Shown here: positions 1 to 7,825 of the stretch, piece after piece | Layout of the letters: the number at the start of each line of letters is the position of its first letter | How positions within the stretch are numbered: the stretch's first letter is position 1 | Origin: Sphingomonas sp. SORGH_AS_0950 | GTDB taxonomy: Bacteria; Pseudomonadota; Alphaproteobacteria; Sphingomonadales; Sphingomonadaceae | Length of the DNA stretch: 64,000 nt | Reading direction: 5' to 3' | Assembly: GCF_030818415.1 (NCBI RefSeq) | Contig: NZ_JAUTAE010000002.1 | Span: 9,559 to 73,558, forward strand | Notes under the pieces: generated by a model | The model's input: the letters and a program-made list of their open reading frames with translations, nothing else | Told to the model about the DNA's origin: nothing | The model's database searches: none | Translations under genes and position numbers: made by a program

Positions 1-588
1 CGACGGGTCCTGCAGCGCGGTCACGTCCGCCCAGTCGCCACCCAGCCAGCGGGCCCGGTCCTCGGGCGCGACGATCATCGGCAGCGTCGACCAGGGCCCC
101 TCGCCCCCCGCACAGCCCAGCATCGCGAAGCCATGCGCGCCCGCATGGCGGCGCCACAGCCCCGCCACGGTGAAGACCGGCTGGCCGTCGAGCGTGAACC
201 AGACCGGGCGGTCCTCCTGCCCATCGGGCGAAGACAGCGCGCCGCGCGCGGCGGTCACCGGGATCAGGCAGCGTTGCGCGGGGACCTCGGCCAGTCGCCG
301 CCACCAGGGCAGGGTCAGGCTGAAAATCTGCGTGGTCGGCCAGCACGCCTCGCCCCCGCTGATGTCCCAGCGCTGGGTATCGAGGCCCAGCCCCTGCGCG
401 CCCTGGCGCAGGACGAAGGCGGGATGGCCCGGCACGAGATCGCGCAGCCGCAACCATGCGCCCCAGGAGACCCGATGCGTCCAGGCGACCGCGAATTCCG
501 CGCACAGTTCGTCCGCGCTGCGGTCCAGCGTCGCCCGGTCGGACACGGGATGCGTCGCACGCGGCAACGGGCCGGGCAAGGCGGTCAT
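1..588 (-). CDS. SRAP-like (YedK/HMCES) protein, degenerate, partial
   Basis: Open without stops from an ATG at 588 to the window edge (196 codons), so the C-terminus is missing. The C-terminal half resembles SOS-response-associated peptidases, which crosslink to abasic sites: a CLIP box, then VWFTLDGQPVFTVAGLW, then LPMIVAPEDRARWL. The residues that define the family are not seen. There is no Met-Cys start (catalytic Cys2), no Glu in the expected GFYEW position (here TAARGA), and no His before the MP-I motif (here GPWSTLPMI). An upstream in-frame ATG would only add MGVGQGV. The start overlaps the stop of the upstream small ORF as ATGA. Family assignment is from remembered motifs; activity as a classical SRAP is unlikely. 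Confidence 0.6.
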   Translation of the reverse strand, partial: MTALPGPLPRATHPVSDRATLDRSADELCAEFAVAWTHRVSWGAWLRLRDLVPGHPAFVLRQGAQGLGLDTQRWDISGGEACWPTTQIFSLTLPWWRRLAEVPAQRCLIPVTAARGALSSPDGQEDRPVWFTLDGQPVFTVAGLWRRHAGAHGFAMLGCAGGEGPWSTLPMIVAPEDRARWLGGDWADVTALQDPS

Positions 589-776
589 GACGCCCTGGCC
601 CACACCCATTTGCGGCGGTTCTGCGAATAGCGGCGTCGGACCGGCTGGCAGAACAGCAGGTGGCGGCGATGGTCGTTCTCCAGCGTCACGACCCGGCACA
701 GGACGAAGACCGTTCTCCACTGGCGCGTCCGGACGAACGGACGGGCCAGCGACATCTTGGGGAAGCGCAGGATCAC
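585..776 (-). CDS. Small hypothetical basic protein
   Basis: A 63-codon ORF beginning with GTG at 776, or 56 codons from an ATG at 755. It is Arg-rich with two Cys residues and has no recognisable domain. Its TGA stop overlaps the ATG of the SRAP-like gene (ATGA), the arrangement expected of translationally coupled genes and the main reason to consider it real. No convincing ribosome binding site precedes either start. It could be chance. Confidence 0.35.
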   Translation of the reverse strand: MILRFPKMSLARPFVRTRQWRTVFVLCRVVTLENDHRRHLLFCQPVRRRYSQNRRKWVWARAS

Positions 777-940
777 GATGGTTTCTTACCAGCTTGGACA
801 GGGTGGGACGGGGTGACGCCATGGGAAGCGGCCCCGGCCCGATCTTCGCAATCTAGATCAGTCCGGGGCGGCTGCCCATTACGGAATGGCCGGCGTCTCA
901 CGATTGAGACAATCGCTCCGGAACCGGATGGAATTTGGGG

Positions 941-2305
941 TTAAAGCCGGATTTCGGCCCCGATCGCCTCCGCCGCCAGCCCGCGTATATCGACCTTCGC
1001 CTTCAACCGCGCGCAGAGCAATGCCGTACCGCTGATCTTGCGTTGGACGAACAGCGTCTCGACATGGGGCACGTGCCAGGTGTCGCGGTCGGCGATCATG
1101 GCGCGGGTTTCCTCGCGCACCACCGGCACGAAGGCGCGGTCGCCGAAGTCGAAGGGGCCTGCCTTCGCCATCGTGTCGTCGATCGCGGCGATGATCCGGT
1201 CGACCGCCGGGCGGTGCGCCGCGACCGCCCTCTCGCCCAGGAAACCCGTCTCCACCGCGATCTCGCGGATGCGGTCGCGGTCGTGCGCCAGCCCCGCCTC
1301 GATCAACCGGCGATAGGAGGCGGCGGTCTCGGCCGGCACGTCGCGCGCCGCGCCGAAGTCGAGGAGGACCAGACGCCCGGTCTCCGCCTGCCAGCGGTAA
1401 TTGGCGAAGTTCGGATCGGTCTGCATCATCCCGAACTCAAACAGCTCGCGCAGGACCAGCTGGATCAGCGCGGTCATCGCGCCGTCGCGGGTCGCCTGGT
1501 CGGCCTCGACCAGCGCCTCGATCGGCTGGCCGGGGATATAGTCCATCGCCAGCACCAGCGACGTGGTCAGCGACGGCTCGGGCGCGGGCACGACATAGCG
1601 CGGATCGCCCGCCAGCCGCTCGCCAAAGCTACGCATCCGGTCGGCCTCGCGCCGGTAATCCGCCTCCTCGGCCAGTTGCCGCTTGGCCTCTTCCAGCAGC
1701 GGCTTCAGGTCGACCGAGGGCGGGATCAGGTTCGACACGCGCAGCAATGTCGCGACATTGTCGACATCCGACCCGATGCTAGCCTGCACGCCGGGATATT
1801 GCACCTTGATCGCCAGCACCCGGCCATCGGGCAGGGTCGCGCGGTGGACCTGCCCGATCGAGGCGGCGGCCATGGGGGCCGCCTCGAAATGGCGGAAGCG
1901 GCGTCGCCAGTCGGGGCCCCATTCGGCCCGGAGCAGCTTGTCGAGCTGCGCGGGCGGCATCCGGTACGCCTGGTCGCGAAGCCGCGCGAGGATGGCCTGG
2001 AGCTCGGGCGGCAACAGGTCGCCCGCATCCATCGAGATCATCTGGCCCAGCTTCATCGCCGCGCCGCGCAAATGCGACAGCCGGTCGGCGACCCGCGCGG
2101 CATTGCCGGGGGTGAGGATCAGGTCGCCGAGCCTGGGCCGCTCGCCGCTGGCCAGTCGCCGCGCGCCCTCGGCCAGCATCCCGCCCGCGACCCCGCCCGC
2201 CAGCCGCCCGAACGCGCCCGCGCGCGCGAAGCGGCCGCTGGGAACGGCGCGGTGCCGGGGCGGCTGCCCGGGCTGGGATGGGGGATTGCTGTCGTCATCG
2301 GCCAT
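941..2305 (-). CDS. ABC1/UbiB (AarF/ADCK) family kinase-like protein
   Basis: 454 aa with the ABC1 atypical-kinase signature. The KxGQ motif is at residues 85-88 (KLGQ), followed by an alanine-rich nucleotide loop AAASIGQ near 147-152, the ATP lysine in AIKV (K167), the catalytic-loop equivalent TDPNFANY (296-303) and the metal-binding LLDFGA (314-319). UbiB-type proteins support ubiquinone biosynthesis or lipid handling, probably as ATPases. The stand-alone ABC1 form here, away from ubiE/ubiJ, leaves the substrate open. The start overlaps the end of the GT39-type gene by 11 bp, so the two are probably cotranscribed. Confidence 0.85.
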   Translation of the reverse strand: MADDDSNPPSQPGQPPRHRAVPSGRFARAGAFGRLAGGVAGGMLAEGARRLASGERPRLGDLILTPGNAARVADRLSHLRGAAMKLGQMISMDAGDLLPPELQAILARLRDQAYRMPPAQLDKLLRAEWGPDWRRRFRHFEAAPMAAASIGQVHRATLPDGRVLAIKVQYPGVQASIGSDVDNVATLLRVSNLIPPSVDLKPLLEEAKRQLAEEADYRREADRMRSFGERLAGDPRYVVPAPEPSLTTSLVLAMDYIPGQPIEALVEADQATRDGAMTALIQLVLRELFEFGMMQTDPNFANYRWQAETGRLVLLDFGAARDVPAETAASYRRLIEAGLAHDRDRIREIAVETGFLGERAVAAHRPAVDRIIAAIDDTMAKAGPFDFGDRAFVPVVREETRAMIADRDTWHVPHVETLFVQRKISGTALLCARLKAKVDIRGLAAEAIGAEIRL

Positions 2306-3620
2306 GATCCGGGATAGCGGCGGGCGGGCGGCTTGGTTCCGTCGCCCCGGCGATCAGGCTTGCCGCGACCCAGCCCGCCAGGATCATGACGAAGGGCATG
2401 GCGGGATAGTGATAGCGGGTCTGGCCGGTGAAGCCGAAGGCCAGGACGGTGCAGAAGACCGGCATGGCGGCGGGGATCAGCATCGCCGCGCCGGGCGCCC
2501 CCCGCCAGGCCGCGCGCGCCGCCCGGCCGGTGCCGACCAGGCCCAGCGCCAGCACCGCCAGATAGAAGAGCTGGTTCACCCCCTGCATCGCGCGCCACAG
2601 CCCGAGGCGCGCCGGATGGCTGGCGTCGAGCGGCCAGAAGCCGTCGCTGTCCTTCCACCAGAGCAGCCCCATCTTGCGCAGGCCGAGCAGCCCCCAGCGC
2701 AGCGGATGCGCGGCGATCCAGTCGATCGCCAGCGTCTTCAACCGGCGCTCCATCTCCATCTGCCGCTCGACCCGCTGGGCAAAGGGGATGCCGACCTGGT
2801 CCCACAGCGGCGATCGCTCGACCTGGAAATAGCCGCCATCGGCCAGGTCGTTGGCCCCGGCGTGGAGCGCGACGCCGCCATTGCTCGACACCAGGACCGG
2901 CGCGCCCAGCATCGCCTGGTTGCGCCAGCTCCAGGGCAGCAGGACCGCCGCCATGCCCGCCAGCACCAGCGCCAGCATCAGCCCCGCCCGCCGCACGCCA
3001 TGGCCGCGCCACGCCACCGGCAGGACCAGCGCCAGCAGCACCGGGAACAGCATCATCTGCGGCCGCATCAGCGCCCCCGCCCCCAGCACCAGCCCGGCGA
3101 GCAGCGCAGGGCCGATCCGCCCCCGCGCCTTCAGCATCAGCGCGGTCCCCGCCATGACGATCGCGGTCGAGCTGGGTTCGGCCGCGGTGTCGCCGCTATA
3201 GGCGATATGCGCGGGATAGACGGCATAGAGCAGCGCCGCGAGCCGCGCCGCCCCCTCCCCTGCCCCCAGATGCCGCGCGAACCACAGGATCAGCGCCAGC
3301 GTGGCGGCCTGCGCGATCAGGTTGACCAGGATCGGGCCGACCAGCGACGGCCCGAACAGCGCGGTCGCCAGCCCCAGCAGCGCGGGATAGCCGACCGGCC
3401 AGAAGGCGGTGGGAAAGCCCCCTTCCTGATAGCCCAGCCCCTGCGCGATCTCGCGCCCCCGGATCAGATACCAGAGCGAGTCGCCGCGCGGCGCGATCGG
3501 AAAGGCGAGGATCAGCCCCAGGCGCAGCGCGATGGCGGCCAGCAGGATCGCGGGGATCACCCGGCGCGAGGTGGCGAAGCCGTGCCATAGGCCGGACGGC
3601 GCGCGCACAGGATATGGCAT
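2295..3620 (-). CDS. GT39/ArnT-like membrane glycosyltransferase
   Basis: Polytopic membrane protein of 441 aa from the ATG at 3620, which has a GGGGGGAT ribosome site about 8 bases upstream; the frame is open upstream to 3728 but that part looks non-coding. An acidic residue sits in the first periplasmic loop (PRGDSLWY), as in the PMT/ArnT class that transfers sugars from polyprenyl-phosphate donors. The motif FWPVGYPALLG and about ten hydrophobic segments follow, ending with a periplasmic FTGQTRYHYPAMPF region. The acceptor cannot be read from sequence. It overlaps the downstream ABC1 gene by 11 bp. Confidence 0.75.
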   Translation of the reverse strand: MPYPVRAPSGLWHGFATSRRVIPAILLAAIALRLGLILAFPIAPRGDSLWYLIRGREIAQGLGYQEGGFPTAFWPVGYPALLGLATALFGPSLVGPILVNLIAQAATLALILWFARHLGAGEGAARLAALLYAVYPAHIAYSGDTAAEPSSTAIVMAGTALMLKARGRIGPALLAGLVLGAGALMRPQMMLFPVLLALVLPVAWRGHGVRRAGLMLALVLAGMAAVLLPWSWRNQAMLGAPVLVSSNGGVALHAGANDLADGGYFQVERSPLWDQVGIPFAQRVERQMEMERRLKTLAIDWIAAHPLRWGLLGLRKMGLLWWKDSDGFWPLDASHPARLGLWRAMQGVNQLFYLAVLALGLVGTGRAARAAWRGAPGAAMLIPAAMPVFCTVLAFGFTGQTRYHYPAMPFVMILAGWVAASLIAGATEPSRPPAAIPDHGR

Positions 3621-3827
3621 GGCGTGATCCCCCCGTGACGACCCTGTCCCCATCGCCGTCCCCCGCTTCCCCCCGGATGCCTCCCCCCAAAGGCCACCCG
3701 CGCGGGACAGGCGAGGGCGGCCGCGCATCGGAACGGCGATCCGGCTTAGGATGGCGGGGGCGCCGGGGACAAGGGGACGGCTTCGGGGCGCTGTGCCGGG
3801 TCGGGATGGCCGACCGCGCCCCGATCG

Positions 3828-5030
3828 TCAGCCGGTGACGGCGACGATCCCCAATGACGGCTCCATCGGCAGCCGGTCGGCGCTGCCGTCATGCACGCCG
3901 TTCAGATCGTCGGGATCGGTGGCCAGGCCATAGGAGACGCCGCGCGCGCCGGTCCCGACCGCGCCGTGCGACAGCAGGATCGTCGTCCGGCTGGTCCGCA
4001 CCGCGGCGGTGATCGGCACGGCCTGTCCGTTGTCGGTGACCTGAAAGCCCAGGATCGCGCTGGCCGGGGTGAAGTCGACGCCGTCCGCCAGCGCCAGCGT
4101 CACCTCGGTCTGGCTCACCCCGACCGCGCGCGCCGAGGCCAGGCGCGGTCCGCGCGGGCCCGGTTGCCCCTGCAACCAGGCCAGCACCTGCGCGGCGAAA
4201 CGCTGGCCCGACCGGATCTGCCCCTGTTCGCTCTGGTGGATGCCGTCGACCACCGGCAGGTCATAGGTGGTGAAGCCATAGCGGACATGGGGGTCGCCCA
4301 GCGCGACGGTCATCTCCGCCTGGCGCTGGATCGCCTGCATCCGGTGCAGCCCGGCGTCGCTGCCCCCGATATTCTGCGACCCGCCGAGGAAGACGGTCAG
4401 GTCGGGCAGCCGCGTCTCAGTGCGCAGCGCGGCGATCAGCGTGCGGATCAGCCCCAGCTGGGTGGCGAGATCGCCGGTCAGCCGGTCCGCGACATCGTTG
4501 CGCCCGACCTGCAACAGCACCGCATCGACCCCGCCCGCCGCGACGATCGCGCGGACCAGGTCGGCGCGCATCGTCGAATTGGACGCGGCCCATTGGATCA
4601 GCGTCGTGCTGCCCACTCCGCCACGGACATAGCGCACCGTCCGCCCGGTCGCCGCGTTGATCGCCAGCCCCGCCGTCTTGCCGAACGCCCCCCGGCCGAG
4701 CGGCGCGAAGCTGATCCCGTCGCCGGTCGACACGACCGCCGAACTGGTCGCCGGGCCGTCATAATTGGACAGATATTGCGCGCTGCTGCTCGACCCGGCG
4801 AAGGCGATGGTCAGCCGGTCGGCCGCCAGCGTGGTCGGCCGCGCGGGTGTCGGTGTCGGCGTGGGAGTCGGCGTGGGCGTCGGGCTGGGTTGCGGGGTCG
4901 GGGTGGGGGTCGGGATGATCAGGTCCGACGGCGCCTTGTCGTCGGCACAACCGGGGATCAGCGGCAACGCGATCGTACAGGCGGTGCCGGCCAGGAAACG
5001 GCGTCGGCTCGGAAAGGGCGTATCGGTCAC
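3828..5030 (-). CDS. SGNH/GDSL-type esterase lipoprotein
   Basis: 400 aa from a GTG start. The N-terminus has a twin-arginine-like RRRFLAG and a lipobox LIPGC (C28), so it is probably an exported lipoprotein. Residues about 40-62 form a Pro-Thr linker. The catalytic domain shows an N-terminal SSSS block (about 80-83), the GRND block III motif (176-179) and a DxxH dyad (D262, H265), typical of SGNH hydrolases. A C-terminal beta-rich domain (about 290-400) may bind carbohydrate. Likely role: deacylation of a polysaccharide or glycan outside the cytoplasm. The substrate is unknown. Confidence 0.7.
   Translation of the reverse strand: MTDTPFPSRRRFLAGTACTIALPLIPGCADDKAPSDLIIPTPTPTPQPSPTPTPTPTPTPTPARPTTLAADRLTIAFAGSSSSAQYLSNYDGPATSSAVVSTGDGISFAPLGRGAFGKTAGLAINAATGRTVRYVRGGVGSTTLIQWAASNSTMRADLVRAIVAAGGVDAVLLQVGRNDVADRLTGDLATQLGLIRTLIAALRTETRLPDLTVFLGGSQNIGGSDAGLHRMQAIQRQAEMTVALGDPHVRYGFTTYDLPVVDGIHQSEQGQIRSGQRFAAQVLAWLQGQPGPRGPRLASARAVGVSQTEVTLALADGVDFTPASAILGFQVTDNGQAVPITAAVRTSRTTILLSHGAVGTGARGVSYGLATDPDDLNGVHDGSADRLPMEPSLGIVAVTG
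4849..4920 (-). repeat. Short tandem repeat coding a Pro-Thr linker
   Basis: Run of near-identical GTCGGY hexamers on the plus strand. On the coding strand it gives alternating Pro-Thr codons of the SGNH lipoprotein linker. Tandem repeats of this kind can change in unit number without a frameshift, changing linker length. Confidence 0.7.
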
Positions 5031-5119
5031 GGATCAACTCATGGCGGGGGGGAGCGGGGCGGCCCTGCGCCATTAACCATCAATATAGATTAAATGTGAC
5101 GCAGAATTTCATTCCCGCG

Positions 5120-5545
5120 TCATGCCCCCTCGAACGACCGGAGGATGGGGCACGGCCCCGCCCCCTCGCCCGCGCACCGCTCGGCCAGCGCGTGGAGCGA
5201 GGCGCGCGCCTGTTCGAGCGCCGCGATCTGCGCATCCAGCGCGACGATCCGCTCGCGCGCGAGCTGGCGCACCCGCGCCCGGTCGTCGGTCGCGTCGAGC
5301 GCCAGCAGCTCGCCGATCTGCTCCAGCGTGAAGCCCGCCGCCTGGCCCGACCGGATGAAGCGCAGCCGCCCCAGATCCTCCGCGCCATAGCGCCGGACCC
5401 GCCCCCCCGCACTCGCCCCGGCGGGGCGTTGGGGCGTGTCGAGCAGCCCGCGCCGCTGATAATAGCGGATCGTCTCCACCCCCACCCCGCCTTCGCGCGC
5501 CAATCTGGCGATGGTCCATTCCGACACGTCTTGACTCCGTACCAT
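5120..5545 (-). CDS. MerR-family regulator (MerR-like, one Hg cysteine missing)
   Basis: 141 aa. The N-terminal MerR helix-turn-helix contains ETIRYYQRRGLL (24-35) and RRYG (51-54), followed by a dimerisation helix. Of the three cysteines that bind Hg(II) in Tn501 MerR, the last two are present (C124 and C132 in ERCAGEGAGPCP). The one in the dimer helix (Cys82 in Tn501) is absent, the region reading ATDDRARV. The ATG at 5545 lies inside the operator dyad, so a GTG at 5527 (before SEWTIARL) is an alternative start. It is transcribed divergently from the glutaredoxin-MauE gene, its probable target. Confidence 0.85.
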   Translation of the reverse strand: MVRSQDVSEWTIARLAREGGVGVETIRYYQRRGLLDTPQRPAGASAGGRVRRYGAEDLGRLRFIRSGQAAGFTLEQIGELLALDATDDRARVRQLARERIVALDAQIAALEQARASLHALAERCAGEGAGPCPILRSFEGA

Positions 5546-5561
5546 GGTACGGATGCCATAT
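5531..5561 (+). promoter_or_regulatory. mer-like operator/promoter with 19-bp spacer
   Basis: A -35 box TTGACT (5531-5536) is followed by the dyad CCGTACCATGGTACGG (5537-5552) and a -10-like CCATAT (5556-5561). The spacer is 19 bp, the overlong spacing typical of MerR-activated promoters. Hexamer and dyad closely match my recollection of the Tn21/Tn501 mer operator. It drives the gene starting at 5591. Confidence 0.75.
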
Positions 5562-5590
5562 GGCGCATGGACCCCAGTCGGAGAAGGACC

Positions 5591-6331
5591 ATGACCGCCC
5601 CCCGCAAAGCCATTCTCTACCGCATGGTGATGCCGACCCATAGCTGCCCTTACGGCCTGAAGGCGAAGGACCTGCTCCGCCGACAGGGTTACGCGGTCGA
5701 GGACCATCACTTGCGCACCCGCGAGGAGACCGACGCCTTCAAGGCCGAGCATGGCGTGAAGACCACCCCGCAAATCTTCGTCGGGGGCGAGCGGGTGGGC
5801 GGCTATGACGATCTGCGCCGCTTCTTCGGCAAGCGGGTCGCCGATCCCAAGGCGACCAGCTATCGCCCGGTCGCCGCGCTCTTCGCGATGACCGCGCTGA
5901 TGGCGCTGGCCGCATCGCAGGCGGTCTATGCCACCCCCTTCACGACCCGCGCGGCCGAATGGTTCATCGCGTTCAGCATGGCGGTGCTCGCGCTTCTGAA
6001 GCTCCAGAATGTCGAGAGCTTCGCGACCATGTTCCTGAATTACGACCTGCTCGCCAAACGCTGGGTCCCCTATTCCTATATCTACCCCTTTGCCGAGGGG
6101 CTGGCCGGGGTGCTGATGATCGCCGGGGTGCTGACGTGGCTGTCCGTCCCGATCGCGCTGTTCATCGGGGGCATCGGCGCGGTGTCGGTGGTGAAGGCGG
6201 TCTATATCGACCGGCGCGAACTCAAATGCGCCTGTGTCGGCGGATCGAGCAACGTGCCGCTGGGCTTCCTGTCGCTGACCGAGAATCTGATGATGATCGG
6301 GATGGCGGTGTGGATGGTGCTCCATGCCTGA
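5591..6331 (+). CDS. Glutaredoxin-MauE/DoxX fusion membrane protein
   Basis: 246 aa with a strong ribosome site (GGAGAAGG, 5580-5587). Residues 1-85 are a glutaredoxin-like domain with a monothiol-type active site SCPYG (C19) and the cis-proline TTPQIFVGG (P60). Residues about 94-246 hold four hydrophobic segments of the MauE/DoxX type, with a CAC pair (C213, C215) between the last two. The fusion suggests thiol-disulfide exchange across or at the inner membrane. The adjacent MerR-like regulator and mer-like operator suggest induction by a thiol-reactive metal or similar stress. The exact substrate is unknown. Confidence 0.8.
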   Translation: MTAPRKAILYRMVMPTHSCPYGLKAKDLLRRQGYAVEDHHLRTREETDAFKAEHGVKTTPQIFVGGERVGGYDDLRRFFGKRVADPKATSYRPVAALFAMTALMALAASQAVYATPFTTRAAEWFIAFSMAVLALLKLQNVESFATMFLNYDLLAKRWVPYSYIYPFAEGLAGVLMIAGVLTWLSVPIALFIGGIGAVSVVKAVYIDRRELKCACVGGSSNVPLGFLSLTENLMMIGMAVWMVLHA

Positions 6332-6336
6332 GCCTA

Positions 6337-6451
6337 TTCCTCCCCTGCAAGGGGAGGTGGCAGGCGCAGCCTGACGGAGGGGTGTCGCGCTATCGAGAGG
6401 GGGACACCCCTCCGACGCGCTACGCGCGCCACCTCCCCTTCCAGGGGAGGA
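6337..6451. repeat. Palindromic intergenic repeat, copy A
   Basis: About 115 bp. Outer arms TTCCTCCCCTGCAAGGGGAGG and CCCCTTCCAGGGGAGG flank an inner pair GGAGGGGTGTC ... GACACCCCTCC. It begins 5 bp after the glutaredoxin-MauE stop. Three related copies occur at 40727, 50861 and 52282. It may fold into a cruciform and act as a transcription terminator. Confidence 0.75.
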
Positions 6452-6460
6452 TTTGGGAAA

Positions 6461-6476
6461 GTTTCCCCGGGGAAAC
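6461..6476. promoter_or_regulatory. Putative parS site 1
   Basis: Perfect 16-bp palindrome GTTTCCCCGGGGAAAC upstream of parA. The same 16-mer occurs twice more between parB and repA. It resembles the general layout of the canonical parS (GTTTCAC/GTGAAAC) but has a CCCCGGGG centre. Confidence 0.75.
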
Positions 6477-6557
6477 ATGCCTTCCCCCTTCCCCCACCTT
6501 GCCCGATTGAATGAACTTTGCCATTAACCACCCCCAAAAGCTTCAAGGGGTGCGCGA

Positions 6558-7766
6558 GTGGCGGAAGATCATGCAATGCTGTCCCAGATCGGGGATCTGG
6601 CCAGCGCGGGCGAGCGGATGATCGAGCGGTTGCGGCGCAAGGCGTTCCTGCCCGAAAGCCGGAAAGGTCTGCACGTCCGCTTCGGGATTGCCGAGGCCGC
6701 GCAGCTGCTCGGCTGTTCGACCAACCGCATCCGCATGGCCGAGGAGGATGGCCGCCTCCCCCCTGCCCCGACCACCGACAATGGCCGACGCCAGGGCTAT
6801 ACGGTCGAGGAGCTGCTGCACATGCGCGAGGTGCTGGGCGCCTCCCCCGCGCGCGCGCCGCTCGACATTCCGGCGATCATCGCAGTGCAGAACTTCAAGG
6901 GCGGCGTCGGCAAGTCGACCGTCACCACCCATCTCGCCCATTATTTCGCCGTGCAAGGCTACCGCGTGCTGGTCGTCGATTGCGACAGCCAGGCGACGAC
7001 GACGACTTTGTTCGGCTTCAACCCGCATTTCAACGTCACGCGCGAGGAAACGCTCTACCCCTATCTGTCGATCGACCCGACCCAGACCGACCTGGCCTAT
7101 GCGGTCAAGCCCACCCCCTGGCCCAATGTCGACCTGATCCCGTCCAATCTCGAACTGTTCGATGTGGAATATGAGCTGGCCGCAGCGGGCAGCGATGGCG
7201 GATCGGTGCTGGCGGCCCGCTTCCGCAAGCTGAAGCGCGGGCTGGCCGACCTGGCGCGGAATTACGACGTGGTGCTGCTCGATCCGCCCCCTGCCCTCGG
7301 CACGATCAGCCTGGCGGTGATGCAGGCGGCCAATGCGCTGCTGGTGCCGATGGCCGCGACCACGCCCGATTTCTGTTCGACCGTCCAGTTCCTGTCGATG
7401 ATGGATCAGGTGCTCAACCAGCTGACCGGGGCGGGCATCGAGGTCGATTACCAGTTCGTCCGGCTGATCTGTTCCAAGTTCGACGGCAACGACCCCAGCC
7501 ATGCCATGGTCCGCGCGATCATGGAGCAGAGCTTCGGCCCCGCGCTCCTCCCCGTGCCGATCCTGGAATCGGCCGAGATCAGCCATGCCGCGATGCGGAT
7601 GATGACCGTCTACGAGCTGGAAAAGCCGATCGGCACGCCCAAGACGCACAAACGCTGCCGCGCCAATCTGGACGAGGCGATGCGCCAGGTCGAGCAGCTG
7701 GTCCGCCAGAGCTGGGGCCGGGTCGAACCGCTGAGCGAAGAGGCGGTGATCCATGCCGCGGCTTGA
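6558..7766 (+). CDS. parA: ParA partition ATPase (type Ia)
   Basis: 402 aa starting at GTG 6558, with AAGGGG about 8 bases upstream. Residues about 40-92 form a MerR-like helix-turn-helix (AEAAQLLGCSTNRIRMAEE), the N-terminal DNA-binding domain of long type Ia ParA proteins that autoregulate. The deviant Walker A is FKGGVGKST (113-121), Walker A' is DCDSQ (141-145) and Walker B is VVLLDPPP (near 235). It should use nucleoid-bound ATPase cycling to position the replicon. Order parA-parB-repA is typical of alphaproteobacterial secondary replicons. Confidence 0.93.
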   Translation: MAEDHAMLSQIGDLASAGERMIERLRRKAFLPESRKGLHVRFGIAEAAQLLGCSTNRIRMAEEDGRLPPAPTTDNGRRQGYTVEELLHMREVLGASPARAPLDIPAIIAVQNFKGGVGKSTVTTHLAHYFAVQGYRVLVVDCDSQATTTTLFGFNPHFNVTREETLYPYLSIDPTQTDLAYAVKPTPWPNVDLIPSNLELFDVEYELAAAGSDGGSVLAARFRKLKRGLADLARNYDVVLLDPPPALGTISLAVMQAANALLVPMAATTPDFCSTVQFLSMMDQVLNQLTGAGIEVDYQFVRLICSKFDGNDPSHAMVRAIMEQSFGPALLPVPILESAEISHAAMRMMTVYELEKPIGTPKTHKRCRANLDEAMRQVEQLVRQSWGRVEPLSEEAVIHAAA

Positions 7767-7825
7767 TCGGCTTCCCCTTTCCTACACGACAATGTTCTGC
7801 CTATGTTCCGGGCGGGAGGCATAAG

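Noticed and set aside
935..2317. Long plus-strand open frame opposite the ABC1 gene
   Set aside because: The minus-strand protein has all ABC1 motifs; the plus-strand translation is low-complexity Arg/Gly/His typical of a high-GC shadow. The same holds for the long frames opposite parA, parB, repA, the receptors and ugd.
4849..4920. Short regular repeats resembling an array
   Set aside because: Hexamer repeats encode a Pro-Thr linker; there are no spacers, so not CRISPR. No CRISPR array was found elsewhere.
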